Shown here piece by piece: positions 1 through 10,665 of a stretch of DNA of 64,000 bases. The stretch comes from Amphimedon queenslandica (taxonomy: Eukaryota; Porifera; Demospongiae; Haplosclerida; Niphatidae): assembly GCF_000090795.2 (NCBI RefSeq), contig NW_003546254.1, positions 365,723 through 429,722 on the forward strand. Direction: 5' to 3'. The position numbers and the translations under genes are program-made. Below the pieces are notes generated by a model. The model had not been told where the DNA came from and did no database searches. It worked only from the letters and a program-made list of their open reading frames with translations. How positions within the stretch are numbered: position 1 is the stretch's first letter; each line of letters opens with the position of its first letter.

Positions 1-382
1 ATCAGGGACCATCTTGTACCTCTAAATAAACATTAAAAATTACAATATCAATAAATATTTTACCAAACCAGACCACTAGGCACTAGCTAAAGTATTTTAT
101 AGTATTTATAGTATTTTTATAGTATTTTTTTGGCATACGCTTTTTGCTTGTGATTTTTTATTTGAAGTTGTATACTACTTTAGTACATGTAAATCTAGTA
201 AGAAATTGTGACGAATTAGCTTAGAAATCTTCAAAACACTGACAGACAATATTGTAGTCTAAACATCATCAAATGAAAAATTAAAGAAACCAATCCCCAC
301 TAAACGACAAATTGCTTAAAATTAGCCTATATGCATTTTGTCTACATTGATATAACCACTAACATTCCCCCACATATCATAC

Positions 383-2226
383 CTTCATAACATAGCATGC
401 TACAACTGTTGCACTCCTTCCTTTACCAGCTTTACAGTGTACATACACTGAGCTCTTGTTCAATCTCTCCCTATCAATCACAAATAGACCGTCAGCGATG
501 TGCTTCTGAGTAGGAGGAGTGAAATCCCAAGTTGGATATACATACTGCTTTACTCCATTCTTCTCCCAATCCTAATAATCAAACTCAAAGTGAATACAGG
601 CTAAATCCATACAATAAATTTTCGTTTACAAGTAGCAATAAATTTTGCTCACAAGGTAGCCAAAATAATTATTTTTAACAAGCGTTTAAAGAAATAAAAA
701 TGTTACTGTAACTACCAGGAACAATTCTATGGCTAAAATTTTAACCCAATTCCACTGCATCATAAATAGCATCTCAAGTGTGAATAAGAGTTATGACTTG
801 CAACAAAATAAATGTAAAATTTTTCGTAAACGGAAGTATAAATATATACAATACCATATAGTACTTTAATGTGACAGGGTTTTATTCTGATGATTGGAAA
901 TTTGCAAGCGAAATTGCCCGCCAATCATTAAACATGCTCAGTAATGCAGGTGTACACAAAAATTGCCAAATTAAAAAACTACCAATTACATTTTACAGCA
1001 AACTGTCAAAATAAAGCACCGCCAAAATAAATCACTTGAACAATGTAAAGTAAAATTGTTAGCGTCTTAGTACATCAGGTTTAGCAATACCTGGACCTCA
1101 AAAAAATTTACAGCATATAAATAAATAATCACTACTACCTGTCAGAACTATAATACACCTCAGTCATAAAATGCAATTGTTATGGACGTGCTGATTTTGA
1201 TACAAAGGATGACAGTTATTGTTATTCATACCAATAACACTACACACCATTATCACATGTACATGTATACGATTGATGTTAACTACAAACCTTTAAACTA
1301 TTAGTAAAGAGCTTTAGTTCATAATCTTGATTATAAGAGAGGACTGCCCTCACTTTCTCTCCCTCTACCAACTAAGAGAAGGAAAGAAACAAATAGATTT
1401 ACTGTAAGTGAAAAACACCACAAAATTAATAAAAATAGCTTTTACTCAATACAGATCATCCTTATATTACAGACCCTATTGGGCGTTTAACTTCTGCAAG
1501 CAACTATAGATAGAGTCACTCGGGGCTATTCTGACCAATTTCTGTAATTAAATTATAACGGTCAAAGGACCGGTTTCCTAGTTGACCATTATACAGAGGT
1601 TCCACTGTAATTGCATGCAACAATTATAATGAATTAGGACAATAGTGAGAGTTCTTTAAAATGCTAAAGTTACATATGAATTGACGTCATTGTCACTCCA
1701 CATACATGTACAAAAGATGGGGTCACATAAAGAAAATGGCACCAGAAGAGGTGTGGCACACTACCATATAGCTAAAATTTTTTGTGGCCCAAAATTTTCG
1801 TGGATTTCGCATTTTTTTCAAAACCCACGAAAATAAAATCCGCAAAAATTGATTTTATATGGTTTAAGATGGCCAAATACCACAAAAATTAAAGCCATAA
1901 AATTGATTTTTGGACGGATCCACAAAAATTTTCCGCTATATGGTATGTATATCTAGTTTTAGTTAGAGGTTAGAACATATGTTACTTTAGCTGTGGTGTG
2001 ATTTTCTGTTACAATTATTCACCTCTTTAGTCATACTTCTGAAAGGTAGTGCCCCTAATATAACTGTGTCATCGATCCTATCGTACCAGTTGGTGATAGA
2101 GACTTTCTGTTTGAATATTAGTCTGACTAGTGTTGGAAAGTAGAGGACACGAGCCAGTAGTCTGTGGAAAGCAGTCCCATACAAATATCTCGTCATTATT
2201 GCAGTCCAGATTGAAGAAAGAGACAT
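383..2226 (-). CDS. PTPMT1: PTPMT1-like mitochondrial dual-specificity phosphatase (3' end off window)
   Basis: In animals PTPMT1 dephosphorylates phosphatidylglycerophosphate in cardiolipin synthesis at the mitochondrial inner membrane. Three exons are visible: 2023-2226, 1291-1371 and 383-571, all joining in phase 0 through GT-AG introns. Exon 1 contains the family-typical RVLYFPTL and WYDRIDDTVILGALPFRSM strings. Exon 3 carries the catalytic loop HCKAGKGRS, matching the CX5R signature with Cys and Arg present. The ATG at 2224-2226 gives a hydroxylated, basic N-terminus suitable for mitochondrial import; a second ATG lies ten codons on. Exon 3 ends at a GT donor, so the C-terminal part should lie left of position 1 or in sequence I could not recognise between 1 and 382. 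Intron 1 contains a small inverted-repeat element. Identity is recalled from the human family sequence and is fairly secure. Confidence 0.88.
1763..1944. mobile_element. Small TIR element (MITE-like) in PTPMT1 intron 1
   Basis: The segment begins CCATATAGC and ends GCTATATGG, with further mirrored sequence inward (both ends carry a TTTTTGTGG-type stretch). TA flanks both ends, which fits a Tc1/mariner-type target duplication. It is about 180 bp with no coding capacity, so it is a non-autonomous element by inference. Confidence 0.65.
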
Positions 2227-2363
2227 TTGTTGCAAGCCTTGGAGGTAGTGGGGAAGAAGATAGAAGATGAATGATGAATCAGTGAATGACCTTATCAGTT
2301 ATCAATACTATCACCTGTCTCTGTTAGAGGCCCACCCATTTAGAGGGTGGGCCAAACAGGAGT

Positions 2364-2667
2364 ATAGATGCAGATAACTCCATTCCTTTATAGGGGGAAA
2401 TGATCCTTTATTGATAATGTAATAGCACTAACTTTAAGATTGGGATCATTAGCTTTCATTATTCTAAGCATGCAACTGCAACAAAAAGACTCAAAATGGC
2501 AAAAAGAAGATTTGCCTACTTGTGCTACAATGACTTTTTCTTGCAATTGCAAGCTTAGAATAATGAAAGCTAATGATCCCAATCTTTAAATTAGTGATAT
2601 TACATTACAAGACATGAGAATAAAGGATCATTTCCCCCTATAAAGGAATAGAGTTATCTGCATCTAT
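2364..2667. mobile_element. Long inverted-repeat element of about 304 bp
   Basis: The left arm begins ATAGATGCAGATAACTC and the right arm ends with its reverse complement, GAGTTATCTGCATCTAT. Matching arms continue inward for roughly 100 bp each, including a GGGGGAAATGATCCTTTA stretch in both. The centre is a short unpaired loop, so the single strand could form one large hairpin. I see no clear target duplication. Short open frames inside it are by-products of the repeat. Confidence 0.75.
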
Positions 2668-3404
2668 GCGGCTAGGGCTGAGGCTATTATTTGAGAATAA
2701 TTTTAAGAACAATGGGTCTAAATTTTAACTGGGTAGAATAATAGCTTCAAAAGAGAATAGTGGGTGGAGTTTAAGAATAATGGGAGTGGTTTGCAGCAAA
2801 AATAATTAATATTCATGAAACTTATCAGCTCCCGTCATACATGTACATAACTCCATTCATTCATACATTAATGTTCTTTTTTTTCCTTTTTGGTTCCTGG
2901 TGTGTTTGCCAGGTTACCATCAGCACTCTACTTCTCTGTGTTTTTCATTTTACTATTATGCTGTAAAGTTTATTAATAATAATAATTATATTCTTAATAA
3001 TAATATATTCTTAATAATAGTTAACTACCCTAAAAAATCACTGCAGTTACACTTTAAACTACGTAATGTTATTAATAATTAGATTTATTGGGAAAGTAAA
3101 AAAACACTGTTTTAAAGGTGTGGCTCATGAATTTTTTGCTAATTTTTTTTTAGTGGACTGTGAATAAAAAATGTGTATTCCATTTATAAAATTATTTTGA
3201 TTTCTTAAAACTTTCAATATTTTTACAAAGGCATTGCAATGGCGATGGACAGTTAAACATGTGTGTGGTATCTAGCCAATTTGTGAATGGATTTAGGTGT
3301 AATGTGTACTGGAGTTGGCAACCAACTGTTAGCCACTCCATTGTTCATAACTATAGTATCATAATATTTTATTGTCATATCATAGTGCTGGTTTTCCGGT
3401 TGCA
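2668..3404. other. Intergenic, no gene seen
   Basis: AT-rich sequence with runs of ATTAAT, no recognisable exon. A weak acceptor (ATCATAG at 3379-3385) just before the next gene could end an intron in its 5' untranslated region. Confidence 0.4.
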
Positions 3405-4286
3405 ATGGCAGCAAAAGAGGCCACAGCTATAGATGAACATGTACCAGGTAGCGAATATAAAAATGTTCTGTTCAGTGAGAACTTTTCAAAGAGCATGACA
3501 GATGATATTTGGACTAACACCACCTTCTACACGTTCACTAATTTTGTGCTACAAGGAGAAAAAGATTATACTCTACAAGGTGCTTCTGTCCTTGACTTGG
3601 GATGTGGTGGTGGTTTGTTTTCTCGTTGGGCAGCTGCGCAAGGAGCTTCTAAAGTTGTTGGAATCGATCTATCAGAGGAGCAAATTGCTGTTGCTTGCAA
3701 AATGGATGAAGACAATGATGGTCACCATTCATCTGGTATTGAGTACTATACTAAGGATGTGATAGACATTAAAACTCCGGAATATGGCGAGTTCGATGTC
3801 ATCATAGCTGTCCACTTGCTTTGTTACGCAGATAACCCTGAAAAGCTGCAGCGTATGCTTCAAGCTGTGTCGGTTTGTTTGAAAAAGGGCGGCCGTTGCA
3901 TAGGAGTACGTGAATGTCTTGATTCTGCTTTAAAAGGTCCAGTGTCAATGAAAATGAAGGAAGAAATAAAGAATGGGCCAATGCTTGCATACCAGATAAT
4001 ACCACAGTCAGATGAAATTGTCGACAGCAAAGATTGTGATGATTTTTGTGCTTGCATTAATGAGTTTCGAAGTTCAGATGGCTCAATCATTAAATTCAAA
4101 AATTACGCAGTTAGCGAATCAACAATGATTAAAATGTTCAATGATGCTGGCTTTGAAGTGAATGCCTGTGGGCCAATGTTGACTTGCTCTCCAGAGGGAA
4201 AAAAGATGTTTCCACCTAATTTTATTGACAAAGTTACAAATAATTATGGAAAATTGTTGTGGTACTTTGATATTACTAAGAATTAA
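3405..4286 (+). CDS. Class I SAM-dependent methyltransferase, intronless
   Basis: A 293-residue single-exon gene. The frame is open further upstream, but the first ATG is at 3405; upstream codons have no ATG. Residues about 62-70 read VLDLGCGGG, the motif I glycine loop that binds S-adenosylmethionine, followed by VVGIDLSEEQI, where the acidic Asp contacts the ribose. A DVIIAVHLLCY stretch fits motif post-II/IV. The C-terminal third has no motif I can name, so the methyl acceptor is unknown; small-molecule methylation is typical of this Methyltransf_11/25-like layout. It lies tandem with the glycosyltransferase, separated by an inverted-repeat element. Absence of introns is notable in this intron-rich region and could mean retroposition or ancient acquisition from a prokaryote. 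Confidence 0.85.
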   Translation: MAAKEATAIDEHVPGSEYKNVLFSENFSKSMTDDIWTNTTFYTFTNFVLQGEKDYTLQGASVLDLGCGGGLFSRWAAAQGASKVVGIDLSEEQIAVACKMDEDNDGHHSSGIEYYTKDVIDIKTPEYGEFDVIIAVHLLCYADNPEKLQRMLQAVSVCLKKGGRCIGVRECLDSALKGPVSMKMKEEIKNGPMLAYQIIPQSDEIVDSKDCDDFCACINEFRSSDGSIIKFKNYAVSESTMIKMFNDAGFEVNACGPMLTCSPEGKKMFPPNFIDKVTNNYGKLLWYFDITKN

Positions 4287-4621
4287 TTAGGATTGATTAA
4301 TTTATGCTGCAATTTTGTTTTTCTTCATTTTTGAATGAGTCTAACACCTGGTTTCCATAAATTTGTACAACAGCCTTGCAGCCTTGTTGCAACAATGAAC
4401 AATTCTGAAAACAACAGACAACCACCACAAGTATAATGGTAAAGGCAGGTTGTGGCTGTTGTCTGAATTCTGTGATTAGCACATCTATAGTGGCCAAGTG
4501 GTGTGAGAGCAACTTAGATCTGATAGCACTGGCTGTTATATAGCTTACAGGCAACATCATGTGTTGCTTGATCACATCAAAGCATGATAAAAGGGCTTGG
4601 AAAGTGTTCAAAGAAACATTG

Positions 4622-4793
4622 TTACAGTGATTTTCCTTAAACTTGCATGATAGACAAGCAGAAGTGTGTTATGAACATGCCCTGTTGTGGTCAGTATTAA
4701 GTAGGTGCATCCATTTTATTTCTGACCACAACAGGGCATGTTCATAACACATTTCTGCTTGCCTTTCATGCAAGTTTAAGGAAAAGCACTGTA
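4622..4793. mobile_element. Hairpin-forming inverted repeat of about 170 bp
   Basis: Two arms of roughly 75 bp (4622-4697 and 4716-4793) are near-perfect reverse complements: the left runs from TTACAGTG through CATGCCCTGTTGTGGTCA, the right mirrors it to CACTGTAA. A loop of roughly 20 bases separates them. No coding sequence. It sits just 80 bp before the glycosyltransferase start, so it probably lies in that gene's promoter or 5' untranslated region. Confidence 0.75.
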
Positions 4794-4873
4794 AATACTG
4801 TGGTGTTCTTGGCTTGACCTCATGGTCATGAATACAATTAAAATAACCTGCCTTGTTTTTCCACCCACTTTTG

Positions 4874-6070
4874 ATGCTGAAGATTATATCCATGTCTTCT
4901 CTAAGGCCAATTTGGTGCCTTTGGTTTCTATTAATATGCCTATCAGGTTTTGTAATATCGATTTGTTTCCATAAATGGTTTCCTGTTATATATCATCAAC
5001 CTTATTTAAATAGGAGTTACCAGATAGTGAAGTCTAAACAGGATCCACATCATCTACTAGCAAATATTAATTCATCATTAACATTTCTACACAGCAAAAA
5101 ACTTTTCATCTCTTCCTCTCGTTTTAAAAAGTCTCACTGGATGCAAAAACTTATGCATCATCTACAACAACACAATTCCAATCAAGTTATTTTGATAACA
5201 GCTGATCACTTGTATGAAGATATTTTGTTTAACTGGTTAGCTGCTGCTCATTTGAAAGCACATATTACCACACATGACGTACTTATTCTATCTCTTGATG
5301 ATATACTATGCCAGACTTTGCTGGGCTACGATATAGAAACTGTGTGTGTGAGAAAGCATGAAGTAATTGATTCATCTGCTGGAATGCATACTTCATTGTC
5401 ACATGTATGGATCATTAGGTGCATGATAACAAGACTCTTAAACTATTGGGGGTATGACGTACTCATGTTTGACTTAGATGCAGTGCTGCTCAAAGACCCT
5501 CGACCTTTATTTGAACAATTTAGACAGTCTGACATTATCGGATCACAGGGAAAATATCCGTTTGAATTAAGTCGTGAATGGGGTGGAGTAACACTCTGCA
5601 TGGGTGCAGTTATGTTTAGAAGTACTCACCAAACTGGTAAGCAGCATAAGTAACACTTAATAACAATAGTATCTACTGTTCGTTACATAGCAATATTCTG
5701 GGAAAACTCAAAATTGCTACACAGTAATGCACAAGATGATCAAGTAAGAGTTAACGAGCTCTTGCACCAGTCGGCTATTAAGTGGTTTGTAGCAAAAGAT
5801 TGTCACGGCTTCTCTCATTGTACAGTTACTGGTTTAACAAAGGAGGGACTCAATGTAACATTACTGTCGCAAGACATTATATGCCGGCAATCGTGCAAAA
5901 AAGATCACGGCTACTACATCTGGCACGGACGTGCCTCTCGAAGCAATCCAAGTAAAATGTCCAAAGCTAGAGAAGGAGGTGCTTGGTTTTTACGTAAAGA
6001 CTGGAAAAAAATACTGCACTCTACCAGTGTCACTGGAAATGATTTAATAGTTAAAATGAGCAATGAATAA
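4874..6070 (+). CDS. Type II membrane glycosyltransferase (nucleotide-diphospho-sugar transferase family)
   Basis: Exons 4874-5636 and 5691-6070 join in phase 1 across a 54-bp intron (donor GTAAGC, acceptor ACATAG) to give 380 residues. Residues about 14-32 (WCLWFLLICLSGFVISICF) form a signal anchor after a short basic cytosolic end, the usual Golgi type II arrangement. Around residue 200, FDLDAVLLKDP supplies the DxD motif that binds the metal-nucleotide sugar. The following GAVMFRSTH and the exon 2 NELL...KW...D block resemble the PF03407 (Nucleotid_trans) fold. Donor sugar and acceptor cannot be told from sequence. An internal ATG at residue 7 is an alternative start. Assignment to the family is inference from motif order. 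Confidence 0.8.
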
Positions 6071-6339
6071 AAATTATTTTATTGTTTGATAATAGAAATA
6101 AAATTAATACTTATGGGGAATACTCTCATCATCAAATCAGTTTAATGCTGTATAACGCAAAATTTGAAATTTTTATAAATTTAGCAGATTTTACAATTCT
6201 TTGAAAATTTATGACAATAATTATTCATTACAATACAAGACAGCAGTGTAATTTTAATCTAAAAAGAATTGATTTTTGGGAAAATTCGCCAAAGTTACAG
6301 ACCTCAAAAATTCTGTAATGGGAAATTATGACAACAATA

Positions 6340-7420
6340 ATGATGTTAGATCTGGAAATATTCCCAAGCTTGGAAATAAAATCAGAAAAAACTCCAAAAA
6401 TTAAATTTAAAAAAATTGAAAATATCCCCACACTCTTGGAAAAAAATCAAAAAAAATTCCAGAAATTAAAATTTAAAAAATTCGAAAGTATTCACATGCT
6501 CTCGGAAAAATTTAAAAAAATTATTTAAAAAAATGAAAATAATTTTAAAAATATTCCCACGCTCTCAAAAAAATCAGAAAAAATCCAAAAAAAAAAATTC
6601 TAAAATATTCCCACGCTGTCGGAAAAAATTAGAAAAAATCATTTAAAAAAATAGAAATAATCCAAAAATATATCCACGCTTTTGAGAAAAATCACAAAAA
6701 ATTCCAAAAATTAAAAATTTAAAAAATTTAAAAATATTCCTACGCTCTCGGAAAAAATCAGAAAATTTTTAAAAATAAAATAAAAATAATCTGAAAATAT
6801 TCCAACGCTCTCTGAAAAAAAATAAAAAATAATTTTAAAAATATAAATAATCCAAAAACATTCCCACACTTTTGAAAAAAATCAGATAAAATTGCAAAGG
6901 TAAAAATAAAAATAATCCAAAAATATTCCCACGCTGTTGAAAAAAATCAGAACAAAAATCATGAAATATAAAAATAATCCGAAAATATTCCCACACTCTT
7001 GGAAAAATCAGAAAAAATTTCAAAAATAAAATAAAATAATCCAAAAATATTCCCACGCTCTTGGAAAAAAATCAGAAAAAAATAATTAAAAAATAAAAAT
7101 AATCTAAAAATATTCCCACACTGTCAGTAAAAAATCAGAAAAAATTCCAAAATTAAATTAAAAAATCTCAGAATATTTCCATGCTGTCGGAAAAAATCAG
7201 ATAAAATCATTAAATAAAAATAAAAATAATCCAAAATATTCCCACACTTAAAAAAAATTAGAAAAATTCCAAAAATTAAAATTAAAAAAATTTGAAAGTA
7301 TTCAAACCCTCTCAGAAAAATCAGAAAAAATCATTTAAAAAATTAAATTAATTCGAAAATATTTCCACGCTGTTGGACAAAATCAGAAAAAATCATTTAA
7401 AAATGAAAATAAGAAAAATA
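6340..7420. repeat. A-rich degenerate tandem array
   Basis: About a dozen or more irregular units, each containing a variant of AATATTCCCACGCTCTCGG followed by long runs of A with AATCAGAAAAAAT. Spacing is uneven (roughly 60-120 bp) and units diverge. The few long open frames here are caused by the A-rich composition and are not genes. It runs straight into the next satellite. Confidence 0.8.
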
Positions 7421-8130
7421 TAGCCCATGGTGTTTTCCAAAAAATAGCTCCGAAATCACCCCAAATTTTTATTGCATTTTCTAATACATATTGATGTCAT
7501 TATGCTGTGTAGAAAGTTTGAGGTGATTCCGACTTCAATTTTTAAAGTTACGGCCATTTTAAGAAAACGTCAAAAACCTGAAAAATACCCAAGACTATAG
7601 CCCATGGTTTTTTCCAAAAAATGGCTCTGAAATCACCCCAAATTTTTATTACATTTTCTGATACATATTGATGTCCTTATGCTGTGTAGAAAGTTTGAGG
7701 TGATTCCGACTTCAATTTTTTAAGTTACGGCCATTTTAAGAAAATGTCAAAAATTTGAAAAATACCCAAGGCTATAGCCCATGGTTTTTTTTAAAAAAAT
7801 GGCTCCAAGTCACCCCAAATTTTTATACCATTTTCTGATACATATTGATGTCCTTATGCTGTGTAGAAAGTTTGAGCTGATTCTGACTTCAATTTTTCAA
7901 GTTACGGCCATTTTAAGAAAACTTCAAAATTCTGAAAAATACCCAAGGCTATAGCCCATGGTTTTTCCAAAAAATGGCTCTGAAATCACCCCAAAATTTT
8001 ATATGTCCTTATGCTATTTAGAAAGTTTGCGTTTTTTCCGCCAAATATTCTTAAAATTATGAGCATTTTTTAAAACGAGCCAATTTTTAGCAACAGCTAT
8101 AGCCCATGTCTATTTTCAAAAAAAAGACTC
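7421..8130. repeat. ~177-bp satellite block, about four copies
   Basis: The landmark TATAGCCCATGG recurs at about 7421, 7598, 7774 and 7950, giving a unit of about 176-177 bp; a degraded fifth copy follows at about 8099. Each unit also contains ATCACCCCAAATTTTTAT, GATACATATTGATGTCCTTA and AAGTTACGGCCATTTTAAG. The same unit occurs in the opposite orientation at 46600-47390. Unit length is close to a nucleosome repeat. Confidence 0.88.
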
Positions 8131-8341
8131 CAAAATCACCCAGATTTCTTATTAAAAGTTTTGATACATATCAATGTCCTTATGCTACACGTATGTGTGT
8201 ACATGTACATAATTTCATAAATTATTAGAATCAATGTCTCACATTGAGCTGCCCAAGCTTTTAATCAGTCAATATTCAAAGAAAAAAGGAGACTGAGAGA
8301 GAGAGAGAGGCTTTTTATTGTTAGTTATCATTTCAGGAGGT

Positions 8342-8389
8342 GTGGCTCATTATAATTATTAATGAGCCACGCCCGTTACCTATGACAAC
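8342..8389 (+). promoter_or_regulatory. X-box-like RFX site and small palindrome upstream of first DRC12 gene
   Basis: GTTACC-TAT-GACAAC at 8375-8389 fits the RFX X-box layout (two half sites separated by 1-3 bases) that drives ciliary genes. A second GACAAC follows immediately. Just upstream, GTGGCTCATT (8342-8351) pairs with AATGAGCCAC (8361-8370). The site ends 30 bp before the start codon. Function is inferred from the motif and the ciliary gene downstream. Confidence 0.6.
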
Positions 8390-8419
8390 CTATGACAACC
8401 AGCTAACGAGCAGCAAAGA

Positions 8420-9374
8420 ATGAGTAAAGCTGGTAAAAAGAAAGCAAAGAAAGGAGGAAAGAAAGGCAAAAAGAAAGACGGTAAGACTAACCTATTCGTG
8501 AAACTATTTATCATTACCTACTTAGGTGATGACTTTGAGCTAAGTATAGAGGAAAAATTCAAAAAGACCTCACAAGAAGTTGGTTATCTCAAAGAGCAGC
8601 TTGGTAAATAAATAAAGCTATATTGATTGCCCTCAATTATTTTGTACAAAAATGTCCAGTTGACTTCGTGTAGTACTGAAATTCACAGTTCACACTTGTC
8701 ACGCCTGAGGCTAAGTTCACACTGCATGTACATTAAAATTCACACCAGTAAAGTTTAAATTTTACTTCAACTGATTGCTAGTAAAAGGCTATATCTACTT
8801 AGAAATTTTAATACTATTTTTTTATTAGCTGAAAGACAAGAATATGCTCGTCGCTCAAAAGCAACAGAAGAAGCAATGAGAGAAAGGTTAATAGTCACTA
8901 AAGCAATTGTAGAGGAAGAGAAAGTCAACAAGAAAGACATCAGCTTTGATCTGACGCGTCAATACAAAACGCTCCAGCTACAAAGTGAAACAAAGATACT
9001 AGCACTAGAAGAAACCATAAAGAAACTAACTAGCGAATTGCAGACAACAAAGCAGACACTGACTGAAGTGACTAGACAGAGGGATAAGTTAAAAGAAGAG
9101 AAAGAGGTTGAAGTTGCAGCATTGAATAATCAGTTGTCATTCTTGAAGAAATCATACGAAACTATAATACAGGTGACATATAAAATATAACAATGCATCT
9201 ATTTTATTTTTTTGTATTCTTTCCTCAATTCAGGATGCAATGGACAGTTTAGCTGTTCAAATGGAGGATAGCAGAGGTCAGTGGGACATTGAAAGTCAGA
9301 CTCTGGACAGTGAAATACAAAATGTTCTTGTGAAATTTGGAACACCAGACATCCACACGAAACCACTTAAATAA
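8420..9374 (+). CDS. CCDC153: CCDC153/DRC12-like dynein regulatory complex subunit, copy 1
   Basis: DRC12 (CCDC153) belongs to the nexin-dynein regulatory complex of motile cilia. Four exons, 8420-8480, 8526-8603, 8829-9172 and 9234-9374, give 207 residues. The Lys-rich start (MSKAGKKKAKKGGKKGKK) matches the basic N-terminus of the family. Residues about 45-160 are a continuous coiled coil with the family-like LTRQYKTLQ. Exon 4 has the conserved YETIIQDAMDSL and QW elements and ends FGTPDIHTKP. Exon lengths of 78 and 344 nt are identical in copy 2, 211 bp downstream. Choanocyte flagella would be the expected site of use in a sponge. Orthology is recalled from the human protein and would need an alignment. 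Confidence 0.8.
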
Positions 9375-9529
9375 TCACATCTAAAACTTTACTGCATGCT
9401 TTATTGTATAATTTACATGCTAAGATTGTTATTGTTTACTTTAAGTCAGTCAATGTTAATGAGTCACTGCATGGTTCTAGTGAAAGGCAGGAAGCATTAA
9501 AAATTATAACACTTCACTATAATGAGTCT

Positions 9530-9544
9530 GTTACCAATGACAAC
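9530..9544 (+). promoter_or_regulatory. X-box-like RFX site upstream of second DRC12 gene
   Basis: GTTACC-AAT-GACAAC, differing from the copy 1 site only in the spacer. It lies 41 bp before the ATG at 9586 in otherwise diverged sequence, so its retention after duplication suggests use. Confidence 0.6.
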
Positions 9545-9585
9545 AGCCATCAGGTAACATCGCACCAAAGCTCTAGCTAAGAAAC

Positions 9586-10420
9586 ATGAGTAAGGCAGGA
9601 GGTAAAGGAAAGAAGCAAATGAAAGAAGGTGGTAAGGTCAATATGGAGCTCTTGTTTTTGTTGATTAATAATAATAGGCGACGAATATCAGCTGAATACA
9701 AAAGAGAAATTGATAGTAACTTCACCAGCAGTTGGCTACCTCAGAGAAGAATTGAGTATGTATAATAGTGACTAGATTTGATCAATAATGTCTATTGCTT
9801 ATGGTCACTTGGCTGGATAATGCTTTCTCTGATATGTGCATCTAGCTGGAAGACAAGAGATTGCTCAATATTTTAAAGCAGCAGAGAAAGAAACAAGAGA
9901 AAAACTACTGATGACAAAAGCACAACTGGTGGAGGAAAGAGGTGACACAAAAGACATTTGCTTTGACTTGACACGTCAGTATAAGACACTTGAACTGCAA
10001 AGTGAAACAAAAATACTAGCCCTAGAAGAAACTGTAAAAAAACTAACAAGTGAACTACAGACAACAAAGCAGACACTGACTGAAGTGACTAAGGAGAAAG
10101 ATAAACTCCAGGAAGAGAAAGACACAGAGGTTACAACAATAAAAACAAAGTTATTTATGCTACAGATGTCATATCGTACCATCCTTAAGGTAAAAATCTA
10201 TACACAAAATGTACTATAAAATTTGCAGCTTTTAATACTGTTAAACATATTCTGCTTCTACTTTCCATTCTTTTCTGTGTAGGATGCATTCAATACTTTG
10301 GAACTTCAAATGAAGGTCAGCAGTAAATTATCGGAAGCAAAGAGCGAGACATTGAACAAGGAAATTGATCAAGACCTTTTGCAATTTGGAACTCCAAGCA
10401 TTCACACAAAACCAATATAA
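9586..10420 (+). CDS. CCDC153: CCDC153/DRC12-like dynein regulatory complex subunit, copy 2
   Basis: Tandem paralogue of the gene at 8420-9374. Exons 9586-9631, 9678-9755, 9846-10189 and 10283-10420 give 201 residues; exons 2 and 3 have exactly the same lengths and phases as copy 1. The coiled-coil core is highly similar (LTRQYKTLELQSETKILALE), while the ends have diverged: exon 1 is shorter and less basic, and the exon 4 Trp of copy 1 (GQW) is replaced. The C-terminus FGTPSIHTKP is kept. Both copies appear intact, so specialisation or redundancy in the ciliary nexin-DRC is possible. The 9375-9585 gap holds the gene's putative promoter. Confidence 0.8.
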
Positions 10421-10482
10421 ATAATAAAGATAAAAAGTACAAAAATAACCCTAAGTGACATCAATAACACTTTAAACCCACA

Positions 10483-10521
<39 letters not shown>

Positions 10522-10665
10522 GCAACAACAATATCAAATGGTCTTTGATTATAATAAAAAATAATTATACAAAAATGACAAACTATTAATGCTACATTGT
10601 ACATACATTAAATGGGCAGTGCCCGCACAGCTACACAACCTAGTCAGAATTTTCTCAAGCATTTA
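10421..10665. other. Short convergent intergenic gap with (AAT)n
   Basis: Separates convergent DRC12 copy 2 and CLCN6. Contains an ATA microsatellite near 10485-10517 and nothing else recognisable. Confidence 0.5.

Noticed and set aside
4297-4611. Minus-strand 104-codon frame after the methyltransferase
   Set aside because: Low-complexity hydrophobic translation with no start, motif or splice support.
6228-7056. Lys/Phe-rich open frames in the A-rich array
   Set aside because: Long frames arise from poly-A and poly-T runs; no splice context or motif.
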